A stretch of DNA of 64,000 nucleotides. It comes from Tellurirhabdus rosea. GTDB taxonomy: Bacteria; Bacteroidota; Bacteroidia; Cytophagales; Spirosomataceae. Positions within the stretch are counted from its first letter, which is position 1. Each line of letters begins with the position of its first letter. This document shows, piece by piece, positions 16,990-25,044 of the stretch. Both the position numbers and the translations under genes were made by a program. The notes beneath the pieces are model-generated. The model ran no database searches. It was not told where the DNA came from and saw only the letters and a list, made by a program, of their open reading frames with translations. The DNA is taken from NCBI RefSeq assembly GCF_026278345.1, contig NZ_CP111085.1, positions 1,562,001 to 1,626,000 of the forward strand, given 5' to 3'.

Positions 16990-18627
16990 TTAAACGATTT
17001 CGGCTGATTTTTTGAACCACTCGATTTCCGCGTGGTATTCCCGTACGGCTTCGGTGCGGCGGGCTTCGGACCAGCCGAGTTCGTCGGCCATGAGTCCGGC
17101 CACGGTTTCGGTGATGCGGTAGGTGGTTTCCCAGTCGGTGAGTTCCAGCCCGAAACGGCGGGCCAGCACGTCCTTGAGCGTCTGGGCCATTTCTTCCCGT
17201 ACCACAAACACGACCTCCGCTTTAGTATGCGGGGATTGGGGCGACAGGGCCTCTTTCCATTCCGGCTGCTCGTGCATCAGCCGGGCGATGTCCACGCTTT
17301 CGGTGCCGTACTGCCGGTTCAGGTGGCGGGCGACGGCTTCGTCCAGCCCGTATTTGCTGACCAGTACTTTCCAGAAATCCTCCGCGTAGCCTTCCGCCCC
17401 GACCAGCCGGATGGTGTCTGTAATGCAGGGTTTGACGGGCACGCCCAGCAGTTCGCAGCAGGTGTCGATGGTGTCCTGCGCCATGAGCCGGTAGGTCGTC
17501 CACTTACCCCCCAGAATGGAAATCAGGCCGCTGGTTTTATCTACTTCCACCTCGTGGTCGCGGACGAGTTCTTTGGATTCCGCATTCGGGTTGGCCTGCA
17601 GCAGCGGCCGCAGCCCGGCAAAACCGGCGATGACCTGCTCCCGGGTGATCGGCGTTTCGAAGTACCGGTTCACGTAGCCAATCAGGTAATCGACCTCGGC
17701 ACTTTCGACCACCGGCTCCGAGTCACCCAGTTCGGTTTCCGTTTCGGTCGTGCCAATCATTAATTTGCCGTTGTAGGGAATGATGAACACCACGCGCCCG
17801 TCGTCGGTTTTTGGCACCAGAATGGCCGTATCGGACGGCATGACCTCCGCCGGCACGATGATGTGGACACCTTTGCTGACCCGCATGCGCCGGGGAATTT
17901 CGGGGTTGGCCATGAGCCGGATGCGGTCGGAGAACGGGCCGGTAGCGTTGACAAACCGCCGCGCCCGGACGCGCAGCAGGCGGCCCGTCAATCGGTCGCG
18001 GACGTGCAGCACGGCCAGTTGCCCCGCGGCGTCCTTCTCAAAACGCATGGCTTCGGTGTGGTTGAGGGCCACAGCCCCGTAGCGCAGAGCGGTTTTGACG
18101 AGGGAATAGTTGTAGCGGGCGTCGTTGAGCTGTCCGTCGTAATACAGCACCGAACTGTGAATGCGCCGGGTCAGGGCCGGGTTGCGGGCCAGGGTCTCTT
18201 CCTTGTTGAGCCACTCGCTTTTCCCGAGGCTGAATTCGCCCGAAAGGGCGTCGTACATTTTCATGCCGGCGGTGTAGTAGATACCGTCGGTCCAGCTCAT
18301 GCAGGGCGTCAGCAGCGGCAGCGGGTGGGCCAGGTGGGGAGCGTTGCGAATCAGCGTAATCCGTTCGCGCAGCGCCTTTTTGACCATGTGATACTGGTTC
18401 AGGTCCGCCTGCTTGACGGCCTGTTCGAGGTAGCGCACCCCGCCGTGGATGAGCTTGGTCGATTTGCTGGAGGTCTCGGAGGCGAAGTCGTGCTTTTCGA
18501 TCAGAATGGCTTTCAGGCCCCGGCTCTGGGCGTCGAGCAGACAGCCCGCCCCGGTGGCCCCACCGCCGATGATGCACACGTCGAATTCCTGGGTTTCAGC
18601 CTGGTGAAGTTGGTCGGGTCGGGTCAT
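16990..18627 (-). CDS. glpD: FAD-dependent glycerol-3-phosphate dehydrogenase
   Basis: 545 residues. The FAD-binding Rossmann motif IIGGGATGAG is at about residue 20, then EKHDFASETSSKSTKLIHGGVRYL, a family signature. The substrate half contains TPCMSWTDGIYYTAGMKMYDAL and ILVPKTDDGRVVFIIPYNGKLMIGTTET. The C-terminal helical domain (from about 400) carries LVGAEGYAEDFW. It oxidises sn-glycerol-3-phosphate to dihydroxyacetone phosphate at the inner membrane and gives electrons to quinone. glpF and glpK are not adjacent, so it stands outside a classic glp operon. Confidence 0.93.
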   Translation of the reverse strand: MTRPDQLHQAETQEFDVCIIGGGATGAGCLLDAQSRGLKAILIEKHDFASETSSKSTKLIHGGVRYLEQAVKQADLNQYHMVKKALRERITLIRNAPHLAHPLPLLTPCMSWTDGIYYTAGMKMYDALSGEFSLGKSEWLNKEETLARNPALTRRIHSSVLYYDGQLNDARYNYSLVKTALRYGAVALNHTEAMRFEKDAAGQLAVLHVRDRLTGRLLRVRARRFVNATGPFSDRIRLMANPEIPRRMRVSKGVHIIVPAEVMPSDTAILVPKTDDGRVVFIIPYNGKLMIGTTETETELGDSEPVVESAEVDYLIGYVNRYFETPITREQVIAGFAGLRPLLQANPNAESKELVRDHEVEVDKTSGLISILGGKWTTYRLMAQDTIDTCCELLGVPVKPCITDTIRLVGAEGYAEDFWKVLVSKYGLDEAVARHLNRQYGTESVDIARLMHEQPEWKEALSPQSPHTKAEVVFVVREEMAQTLKDVLARRFGLELTDWETTYRITETVAGLMADELGWSEARRTEAVREYHAEIEWFKKSAEIV

Positions 18628-18635
18628 GGAAAAAA

Positions 18636-18718
18636 GTTTCGCAGAGTTTAGCGGCGAACTGCGAAGTTAAGCAGAGGACTCCGCTAAACCCTTATTACTC
18701 CGTTAAACTCTGCGAAAC
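18636..18718. repeat. Palindromic element, TTTCGCAGAGTTTAGCGG type
   Basis: The outer arms GTTTCGCAGAGTTTAGCGG (18636-18654) and CCGTTAAACTCTGCGAAAC (18700-18718) are complementary except for one base. The interior contains further degenerate copies (CTGCGAAGTTAAGCAGAGGA, CCGCTAAACC). It lies between the TonB receptor and glpD. Confidence 0.85.
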
Positions 18719-18738
18719 AAACCTAAGTTTTCAATGAA

Positions 18739-21636
18739 TTACAACCGTCCCAGCTCGTCGAACGTCAGCGAGAGGTAGTACAGCCCGCCAACCCGCGCCA
18801 GTCCGTAGCCCTGGGCGTAGTACTGGTTGAGGATGTTGGAGCCGCCCAGTTTGACGATGGATTTCAGCTTCGGCACCCGGTACGATACCTGCGCGTCGAG
18901 GCTCGTCCAGCTCGGCAGCCAGATATCTCCGGCCGTTGTGCCCTGTTCCACCCAGGTCCGGTCGGTCCAGCGGTAGGTGACGTTGAAGCCCAGGTTGGTG
19001 CCTTTCAGGCGCGGATTTCCGAAAGAGACATTGTAGCGGTTTTCGGGCGAAATAAAGAAGTTCCGGCCAAAATCAGCCACATCCGGGTCGCTCATCCGGC
19101 GCTTCACAATATCCTCACCGGCCCGGTTCTTGTTGATGTTGCCGCGCGCGTCGCGGGAGGTGATGAAGCCCACCTGACGGGCGTAGTTCCCACCGAGCGT
19201 AAAGCCGGCACCCAGCGCATAATCGAGGCCGAGTCCCCAGCCGTTCACAAAAATCTCGTTGAAGTTGTTGAAATTCACCTGCAACGTCCGAAACGTGGAG
19301 GTCTGACGCAGGTCCGCAATCTGCCCGTTCAGCGGCTGGCGCATGTTCTGGGCGGCGATGAAGTCGGTGTAGCGGCTCCGGTACAGGAACGCATCCACAA
19401 ACAGGCGGTTGTTCAGCAGCGTTTTGTAACCCACTTCCCAGGTCCGGATTTTTTCGGTCGTAAAGGCGTTCGGATCGGCCACGTACGCGCGGTCCCGGAG
19501 CTGCTGCTCGGTAATCCGGCCCGCCAGGAAGTCCTGCACGTCGTTTTCGAAATACGGCCGGTTCTGGATCAGGTTAGCGCCGGTGACGGCCGCCTCGCTG
19601 CCGCCCACTTCCCCGGCATCCGTGGCCCGGGCCGGGAAAGCCAGCAATTGGCCGGGCGACGGGTTGCGGAAGGCGCTCTGCCACGACCCGCGGAAATTGT
19701 GCTGCCCGATGCTGACCACCGCCGAAGCGCGGGGCGTAAAGCCGCCCTTGAAGTACTGGTTCTTGTCGTACCGAACGGCCACCGTGGGCTTGACGGTCAG
19801 CACATCGGCCACGCGGATTTCCTTCGAAGCCTGGACGTACGCCCCGTATTCGTTGATCGTAAATTCTGACCCGTCCGGTTTGCGCGGGAACGACGTTCCG
19901 CCCGATTCGAGCAGGAAGCGGCGCAGGCTGGCCCCGGCAATAATTTCGGCAAATTTTATCTGATTCTTGAAGTTGTACATGCCCTCGTAGTGGAACATCT
20001 GCGAATTGTCGCGGAAACGGCGGCCCGGTGCCCGTACGCCCGGCGCGATTTCCACCGTTTCGTTGGTCCAGGTTCCGGCGATCAGGTCGCGCACCCGGTT
20101 GAACTCGGCCGAACCGGGGGCGTAACGGCCCGCGTTGGCCGTATTCCGCGCGGCGCCGATGTTGCCACCATTGGCTGCGTAAGCGGTCGCGAAATCAGCC
20201 GCCCAGGTGTTCAGGGGCTTCCAGGCGTTGTTGATGGCGACGGCGGTCTGGCCGATATTCCAGCCCTCGGCGCGCTGCTGGGTGGTGTAGGCCCGCAGGA
20301 AGAAGTTGTCACCGCGCAGTTCGGCTTTGATCTGGTGGCGGTGGTAATTGGGGAAATATTCGCGAAAACCGGCCGTCCGGATGAAGTTACCGTTTCCGTA
20401 ATACCAGCCGATAGACGCCTCGATCTTGTCGGTCACTTTGTAATGCAGCGAAGCGTTAGTGCGGGTGTTAAAGACTTTGCCGTTGTTGCCCAGCAGGTCG
20501 ATCTCGGTGTAGCCGGTGCGCGTCACGAGCTGGTTCCGGAGCGCCGCCACGGGGTGGTTTGCCGGAAAACGGAAGGCGCTGGCGTTGTTGAAATCGTCGC
20601 CGTAAATATTGACGCCATCGTACTGGAAATTAGTATTCGGGTCGTTGTTACCCGCGTAGCCGATGCCGGTAGCGAGGTTGTTGCGCGTGCTTTCGCGGGT
20701 GAAAAAGCCGTCGCGGCCCCGGTGGTAGCGGTCGCTGTAGTCGTCGGCGACGAAATCCGTCCCGTCCAGGCGCTGGAAGTTGACCTTGAACGCGAAGCGG
20801 TCGCCGAGCTGTTTGGCATAGCGAAGGGCTACGTCGGTGTACAGCTTCGGCCCGAAATTGTCTTTTCCAAAGTTATTGGCGCCGATTTTCACCTGCGCGC
20901 TGAGTCCCTGGTACGTGAAGGGGTTTTTGCTGGTGGTCAGCATCAGCCCCTGCAGGGCGTCCGGGCCGTAGAGGGCCGACGACGCGCCGGGAATGATTTC
21001 GATGCTTTCAATGTCGAGGTCCGAAACTCCCGCCACCGTGCCGAAGCCGAAGCCGAGGCCCGGCGAACGGTTGTCCATGCCGTCGGTCAGTTGCACGAAA
21101 CGGTTGTTGTTGTTGGCCCCGAACCCGCGGATGTTCACGGATTTAAAGCTGAGGCTCTGGGTCAGCAGGTCCACGCCTTTGATATTCTGCAGGGCGTCGA
21201 ACGGCGTTGCGGCGGGCGACTGCTGGAACTGCCGGGCGCTGAGTTTCTCGACCGTCACGGCCGCTTTGGTTATGCTTTCCTCCACCCGGCTGGCCGAGAC
21301 AACTACCTCGTCGGCCAGCACAAACGATTCGTTCAGCTCGACATTCACCTCGCCGGAGCCGTTCACCACCTCTTCAAAGGCGGTGTAGCCGACCGAGCTG
21401 AAGACCAGCGTCAGCGGCGTCGGAACGGTGGTATTCAGTTGAAAACGCCCTTTGGAGTCGGTCGTCGTGCCCACGGACCGGCCTTTGACGATGATGTTCA
21501 CGCCGGGCATGCCTTCTTTCGTACCCGCGTCGGTCACGCGGCCCGTGAGGTTAGTCTGTGCCCAGGCCCCGGCGGTCGTCAACGCCAGCAGCAACGCCCA
21601 GACGGTTCGGGTAATGGTCTGCTTCATAGGTTTCAT
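18739..21636 (-). CDS. TonB-dependent outer membrane receptor
   Basis: 965 residues with a signal peptide ending GAWAQT. Residues 28-110 are a carboxypeptidase-regulatory-like Ig domain (LTGRVTDAGTKEGMPGVNIIVKG). The plug follows (VTVEKLSARQFQQSPAATPFDALQNIKGVDLLTQSLSFKSVNIRGFG), then a 22-stranded barrel ending YYLSLTFDELGRL. It imports a ligand bound at the cell surface using TonB energy. No SusD partner is adjacent, so it is not a classic polysaccharide-utilisation SusCD pair. The substrate is unknown; the divergent LysR regulator is the natural candidate to control it. Confidence 0.9.
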   Translation of the reverse strand: MKPMKQTITRTVWALLLALTTAGAWAQTNLTGRVTDAGTKEGMPGVNIIVKGRSVGTTTDSKGRFQLNTTVPTPLTLVFSSVGYTAFEEVVNGSGEVNVELNESFVLADEVVVSASRVEESITKAAVTVEKLSARQFQQSPAATPFDALQNIKGVDLLTQSLSFKSVNIRGFGANNNNRFVQLTDGMDNRSPGLGFGFGTVAGVSDLDIESIEIIPGASSALYGPDALQGLMLTTSKNPFTYQGLSAQVKIGANNFGKDNFGPKLYTDVALRYAKQLGDRFAFKVNFQRLDGTDFVADDYSDRYHRGRDGFFTRESTRNNLATGIGYAGNNDPNTNFQYDGVNIYGDDFNNASAFRFPANHPVAALRNQLVTRTGYTEIDLLGNNGKVFNTRTNASLHYKVTDKIEASIGWYYGNGNFIRTAGFREYFPNYHRHQIKAELRGDNFFLRAYTTQQRAEGWNIGQTAVAINNAWKPLNTWAADFATAYAANGGNIGAARNTANAGRYAPGSAEFNRVRDLIAGTWTNETVEIAPGVRAPGRRFRDNSQMFHYEGMYNFKNQIKFAEIIAGASLRRFLLESGGTSFPRKPDGSEFTINEYGAYVQASKEIRVADVLTVKPTVAVRYDKNQYFKGGFTPRASAVVSIGQHNFRGSWQSAFRNPSPGQLLAFPARATDAGEVGGSEAAVTGANLIQNRPYFENDVQDFLAGRITEQQLRDRAYVADPNAFTTEKIRTWEVGYKTLLNNRLFVDAFLYRSRYTDFIAAQNMRQPLNGQIADLRQTSTFRTLQVNFNNFNEIFVNGWGLGLDYALGAGFTLGGNYARQVGFITSRDARGNINKNRAGEDIVKRRMSDPDVADFGRNFFISPENRYNVSFGNPRLKGTNLGFNVTYRWTDRTWVEQGTTAGDIWLPSWTSLDAQVSYRVPKLKSIVKLGGSNILNQYYAQGYGLARVGGLYYLSLTFDELGRL

Positions 21637-21668
21637 GTTCGTAAGAGAGGTAAATCAAAATCGGGGCA

Positions 21669-21700
21669 CAATATTACACTTAGTATATAAGAAAAGTCAA
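21669..21700 (-). promoter_or_regulatory. Probable promoter of the TonB receptor
   Basis: On the minus strand TTG (21700-21698), a 21-nt spacer and TAATATTG (21676-21669) resemble the Bacteroidota -33/-7 elements (7 of 8 at -7). The start would fall about 25 nt before the ATG at 21636. Confidence 0.5.
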
Positions 21701-21813
21701 CTAGTCATCCTACCGCCTGAGTGGGGTGTTGACGAAATGGGTAGGCTTAAGCAAAATTACCCAAAAAATTCTCCGATAAATACCATGCAAAGAAGGGCAT
21801 AATTTTATGAAGA

Positions 21814-21828
21814 ATAACATAATGTTAT
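21814..21828. promoter_or_regulatory. Perfect 15-bp palindrome, probable operator
   Basis: ATAACAT-A-ATGTTAT lies 24 bp before the LysR start and in the divergent gap to the TonB receptor. It contains a T-N11-A arrangement, as LysR-type boxes do. It may be the autoregulatory site of the LysR protein. Confidence 0.55.
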
Positions 21829-21852
21829 AGGGAAATTTTCGAGTATTGCAGC

Positions 21853-22749
21853 ATGGAAGATTTTCGCCTGAAGGTTTTTTACAGCGTTGCGCGCAACCGG
21901 AGTTTCACCAAGGCGTCCGGAGAACTGTTTATCACCCAGCCTGCCGTCACCAAACACATCAAAGCCCTGGAGGATTCGCTCGGTCTCCGGCTGTTCGACC
22001 GGCGGGGGAACACCATTCTGCTGACCCAGCCCGGCGAGGTACTTTTTCAGTATGCGGCCCAGATTTTCCGACTTTATCAGGAAGCCCAGGCCGAACTGAA
22101 CAGTTTCAAAACGCAGTTGACCGGCTCGTTCCGGCTGGGAGCCAGCACCACCATTGCGCAGTACCTGATCTCCCCGCTGCTGGCGTCGTTCTACGAAAAA
22201 TTCCCGCAGGTGACGCTGAGCCTGCTCAACGGCAATACCGAGCAGATTGAGCAGGCCGTGCTCAGCCGGGAGATCGACCTGGGCATTGTGGAGGGCAAGA
22301 AACACAGTTCCGGCCTCAAATACACCGATTTTATGCAGGACGAACTGGTGGCCGTCGTGCACACCAAAAGCCGGTTTGCTCACCTGAACGAAATCTCGCT
22401 CGGCGACCTGACGAGCATTCCGCTGGTGCTGCGGGAACGGGGTTCGGGAACGCTGGAAGTGATTGAAAGCGCCCTGCGGGAACGGGGTATCCGACTGTCC
22501 ACGCTGCCGGTGGTGATGCACCTGGGCAGTTCCGAAAGCATCAAGTCCTTTCTGGAACACGCCAACTGTCTTTCTTTTCTGTCGCTCTGGGCCGTCCGGA
22601 AGGAAGTCCAGGCCGGTGAACTGAAAATTATCCGGGTCCGGGATTTCACGATTCCGCGGACTTTCAGCTTTGTCCATCTGCAGGGGCAGGCCGAGGGACT
22701 GGCCGTCACGTTCATGACCTTTGCCCGGCGGCATTATAACCAGCAGTAA
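21853..22749 (+). CDS. LysR-family transcriptional regulator (CysB/CysL-like)
   Basis: 298 residues. The N-terminal winged helix-turn-helix is clear: FYSVARNRSFTKASGELFITQPAVTKHIKALEDSLGLRLFDRRG. The effector domain opens with LGASTTIAQYLISPLLASFYEKFPQVTLSL and has the IDLGIVEG hinge. Related regulators control sulfur or selenium assimilation, which would fit the flavin monooxygenase gene 120 bp downstream. It is divergent from the TonB receptor gene, the usual layout for a LysR and its target. Confidence 0.9.
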   Translation: MEDFRLKVFYSVARNRSFTKASGELFITQPAVTKHIKALEDSLGLRLFDRRGNTILLTQPGEVLFQYAAQIFRLYQEAQAELNSFKTQLTGSFRLGASTTIAQYLISPLLASFYEKFPQVTLSLLNGNTEQIEQAVLSREIDLGIVEGKKHSSGLKYTDFMQDELVAVVHTKSRFAHLNEISLGDLTSIPLVLRERGSGTLEVIESALRERGIRLSTLPVVMHLGSSESIKSFLEHANCLSFLSLWAVRKEVQAGELKIIRVRDFTIPRTFSFVHLQGQAEGLAVTFMTFARRHYNQQ

Positions 22750-22839
22750 TCAACTCAGTTTTAGCGGGTGCAGAGCGGCCGTCGGCAGGGATGTTGGGTA
22801 GTTTCCCGGTTTCCTGCACCTTTTTTCTGACGAATGCCG

Positions 22840-22847
22840 TAGCTTTG
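22840..22847 (+). promoter_or_regulatory. -7 element before the flavin monooxygenase gene
   Basis: TAGCTTTG matches TAnnTTTG exactly, 23 bp before the ATG at 22871. No good TTTG lies at the expected -33 distance, which suggests an activator-dependent promoter. Confidence 0.4.
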
Positions 22848-22870
22848 TCGCCTATTTGGCTTGAAACTTT

Positions 22871-24034
22871 ATGCTAACCGAACCCATCCAATCCGTTGCT
22901 GTTCGTACTCCCGACCGGCTGGCGGAAGTCGCCTGGTTTGACGACCTCTGCGGCGGTGATACGGAGTTTCTGGGCGTTCTCGACCCGACCCGCCGCAGCA
23001 GTTACGAACATTGCCGCGACATTATGCAGACCGCCGACCGGCTTGGTTTCGGCAATATTCTGCTGCCGACCTCCTACATTGTCGGCCAGGAAGTCATCCC
23101 GTTTGCCGGGGCGATGGGTCCGCAGACGGAGCAGATCCACATGCTGACGGCCATCCGGACGGGCGAATACTGGCCGCCGATGCTGGCCCGCCATATCGCC
23201 ACGCTCGACCATATTCTGAAAGGCCGCCTGACGATCAACATCATCAATTCCGACCTGCCGGGCCTCAAAGAAGACCCGGACCTGCGGTATAAGCGCTGCG
23301 AAGAAACCATCGAAATTCTGAAGCAGGCCTGGACGCAGGATCGCATTGATTTCGACGGCGAAATTTACCAGGCCCACCTGAAATCGACCGATCCGGTGAA
23401 GCCTTACCAGCAGAACGGCGGGCCGCTGCTGTACTTCGGCGGTATCTCGGAGGGCTCCAAAGACGTTTGTGCCAAATACTGCGACGTGTTTCTGATGTGG
23501 CCCGAGCCGGAAGAAAGCATCTACGCCACCATGCAGGACATGAGCGCCCGCGCGGCGGCTTACGGCCGGAAAATCGACTTTGGCCTGCGGGTGCACGTGA
23601 TTGTCCGCAAGACGGAGGAAGAGGCCCGCGCGTGGGCACAGCACATCATGTCGAAGTTCGACCCCGAACGCTTTAACCTGAAAGACCGGACGCAGGACAG
23701 CAAGTCGCTGGGCGTGCTCCGGCAGGACGCTTTCCGCGAGCAGTCGCAGGACGATTACCTCGAACCGCTGCTCTGGGGCGGCATCGGCCGGGCCCGGTCG
23801 GGCTGCGGCGCGGCGATTGTCGGAACGCCGGAACAGGTGCTCCAGAAGCTGAACCGCTACATGGACATGGGCATCCGGGCGTTCGTTCTGTCGGGCTACC
23901 CGCTGATCGAAGAATGTGAACGGTTTGGCCAGCACGTGCTGCCGCATTTGCCGACGGCGCAGTTGTCGGTCGTACAGGGCCGCCGACCGCTGGAAGAGCC
24001 GGTAACGCCGCTGACGACGGGTGCACTCCGGTGA
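22871..24034 (+). CDS. LLM-class flavin-dependent monooxygenase (SsuD-like)
   Basis: 387 residues. Bacterial luciferase-like barrel similar to FMNH2-dependent alkanesulfonate monooxygenase: [98 protein letters not shown] and [32 protein letters not shown]. Such enzymes release sulfite from organosulfonates, or oxygenate other small substrates, using reduced flavin from a separate reductase. No reductase or ABC transporter is beside it; the TonB receptor across the LysR gene could supply the substrate (inference). Confidence 0.85.
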   Translation: MLTEPIQSVAVRTPDRLAEVAWFDDLCGGDTEFLGVLDPTRRSSYEHCRDIMQTADRLGFGNILLPTSYIVGQEVIPFAGAMGPQTEQIHMLTAIRTGEYWPPMLARHIATLDHILKGRLTINIINSDLPGLKEDPDLRYKRCEETIEILKQAWTQDRIDFDGEIYQAHLKSTDPVKPYQQNGGPLLYFGGISEGSKDVCAKYCDVFLMWPEPEESIYATMQDMSARAAAYGRKIDFGLRVHVIVRKTEEEARAWAQHIMSKFDPERFNLKDRTQDSKSLGVLRQDAFREQSQDDYLEPLLWGGIGRARSGCGAAIVGTPEQVLQKLNRYMDMGIRAFVLSGYPLIEECERFGQHVLPHLPTAQLSVVQGRRPLEEPVTPLTTGALR

Positions 24035-24045
24035 CGGGGTGAAAC

Positions 24046-24144
24046 GATTAAAACCGTTTGGACCCGCGGTTAAAACCGTTCGGACCCGCGGTTAAAACCG
24101 TGGGCTATGGAAAAAAAAACGAGCCCATGGTTTCAACCATGGGC
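24046..24144. repeat. REP-like repeat cluster with terminal hairpins
   Basis: Two full 22-bp units (24046-24067 and 24068-24089; core TTAAAACCGTT then GGACCCGC) and a third partial unit (24090-24110) are followed by an A run. A perfect hairpin follows, GCCCATGGTT (24123-24132) / AACCATGGGC (24135-24144). The unit ACGGTTTTAACC and the palindrome CCATGGTTTCAACCATGG are of the kind seen in REP families. A further small palindrome GTCGTTTTAACGAC lies at 24171-24184. Together they fill the gap between the monooxygenase and SDR genes. Confidence 0.8.
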
Positions 24145-24203
24145 CAATGACGAATTACCCATTTTTGTTAGTCGTTTTAACGACTTAACCCTCTCTTGAA
24201 ATC

Positions 24204-24920
24204 ATGACGTTACAGAACAAAACCGTTCTTCTTACCGGCGCTTCCAAAGGCATTGGCCGCGTCCTGGCCCTGGAACTGGCCCGGCAGGGTGCCCACCTCG
24301 GGCTGGTAGCCCGCTCCGAAGACAGCCTCCAAACGCTGAAAGGCGAAATCGAAGCGCTGGGCGCGCAGGTCGAAATCTTCCCCGGCAACGTGGCCGACGA
24401 AAGCCTCGCCAACCGGGCCGTGCAGACGCTGACCGAACGCTTTGGTCGCCTCGATTTTGTCATCAACAATGCCGGGTACGGGGCTTTCGGGCCGACGGAA
24501 AGCTACACCGCCGAGCAGTGGTCCGATATGTACGACACTAACGTAAAAGGCACGTTCCTGTTCAGCAAGGCGGCGCTGGCCCCGATGAAGGCCCAGCACG
24601 AAGGCCACATCATCAACATCGCATCCGATGTAGCCAAGCGCGTTTTCGACGGCGGGGCGCTGTACTGCTCGACCAAGTTTGCCCAGGATGCCTTTTCGGC
24701 CGCCCTCCGCAAGGAAGTCCGCCGCGACGGCATCAAGGTGTCGGTCGTTTACTCCGGTCTGGTCGATACCATGTTCCACTCCGACCCGCAGGGCCACGAG
24801 TCTCACGCCGACTGGCTGAAGGCCGACGACATGGCCAACACCATCGTCTACATCATGACCCAGCCCAAACACGTAGTGATTGACGAACTGATGATCCACC
24901 CGCTGTCGCAGGAGTACTAA
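24204..24920 (+). CDS. Short-chain dehydrogenase/reductase
   Basis: 238 residues, classical SDR length. Cofactor motif TGASKGIG (residues 12-19), structural NNAG (about 90), active-site Ser in INIASDVAK and Tyr-x-x-x-Lys in YCSTK. The Arg after LVAR suggests NADP(H). It reduces or oxidises an unidentified alcohol/carbonyl in the cytoplasm. A palindromic repeat starts right after the stop. Confidence 0.9.
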   Translation: MTLQNKTVLLTGASKGIGRVLALELARQGAHLGLVARSEDSLQTLKGEIEALGAQVEIFPGNVADESLANRAVQTLTERFGRLDFVINNAGYGAFGPTESYTAEQWSDMYDTNVKGTFLFSKAALAPMKAQHEGHIINIASDVAKRVFDGGALYCSTKFAQDAFSAALRKEVRRDGIKVSVVYSGLVDTMFHSDPQGHESHADWLKADDMANTIVYIMTQPKHVVIDELMIHPLSQEY

Positions 24921-24926
24921 GTCCTG

Positions 24927-25017
24927 AACCGGGATTTACGGTGATTGAAGTGATTGGCATGATCGGCTACGCCCCATTGAAATCAGGTCAATCCTTTAAT
25001 CACCGTAAATCCCGGTT
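24927..25017. repeat. Palindromic short-unit element, GTGATTGAA type
   Basis: AACCGGGATTTACGGTGATT (24927-24946) is perfectly complementary to 24998-25017. Degenerate TGATTGAAG / TGATTGGCA / TGATCGGC units continue the arm inward and find partial complements. It starts 6 bp after the SDR stop and ends 27 bp before the transporter start. Confidence 0.85.
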
Positions 25018-25044
25018 CTGACTTCACCTCTTACCTACTAAAGA

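Noticed and set aside
18739-21636. SusC of a polysaccharide-utilisation locus with the GH13 gene
   Set aside because: No SusD gene adjoins the receptor, and glpD separates it from the cytoplasmic GH13 enzyme.
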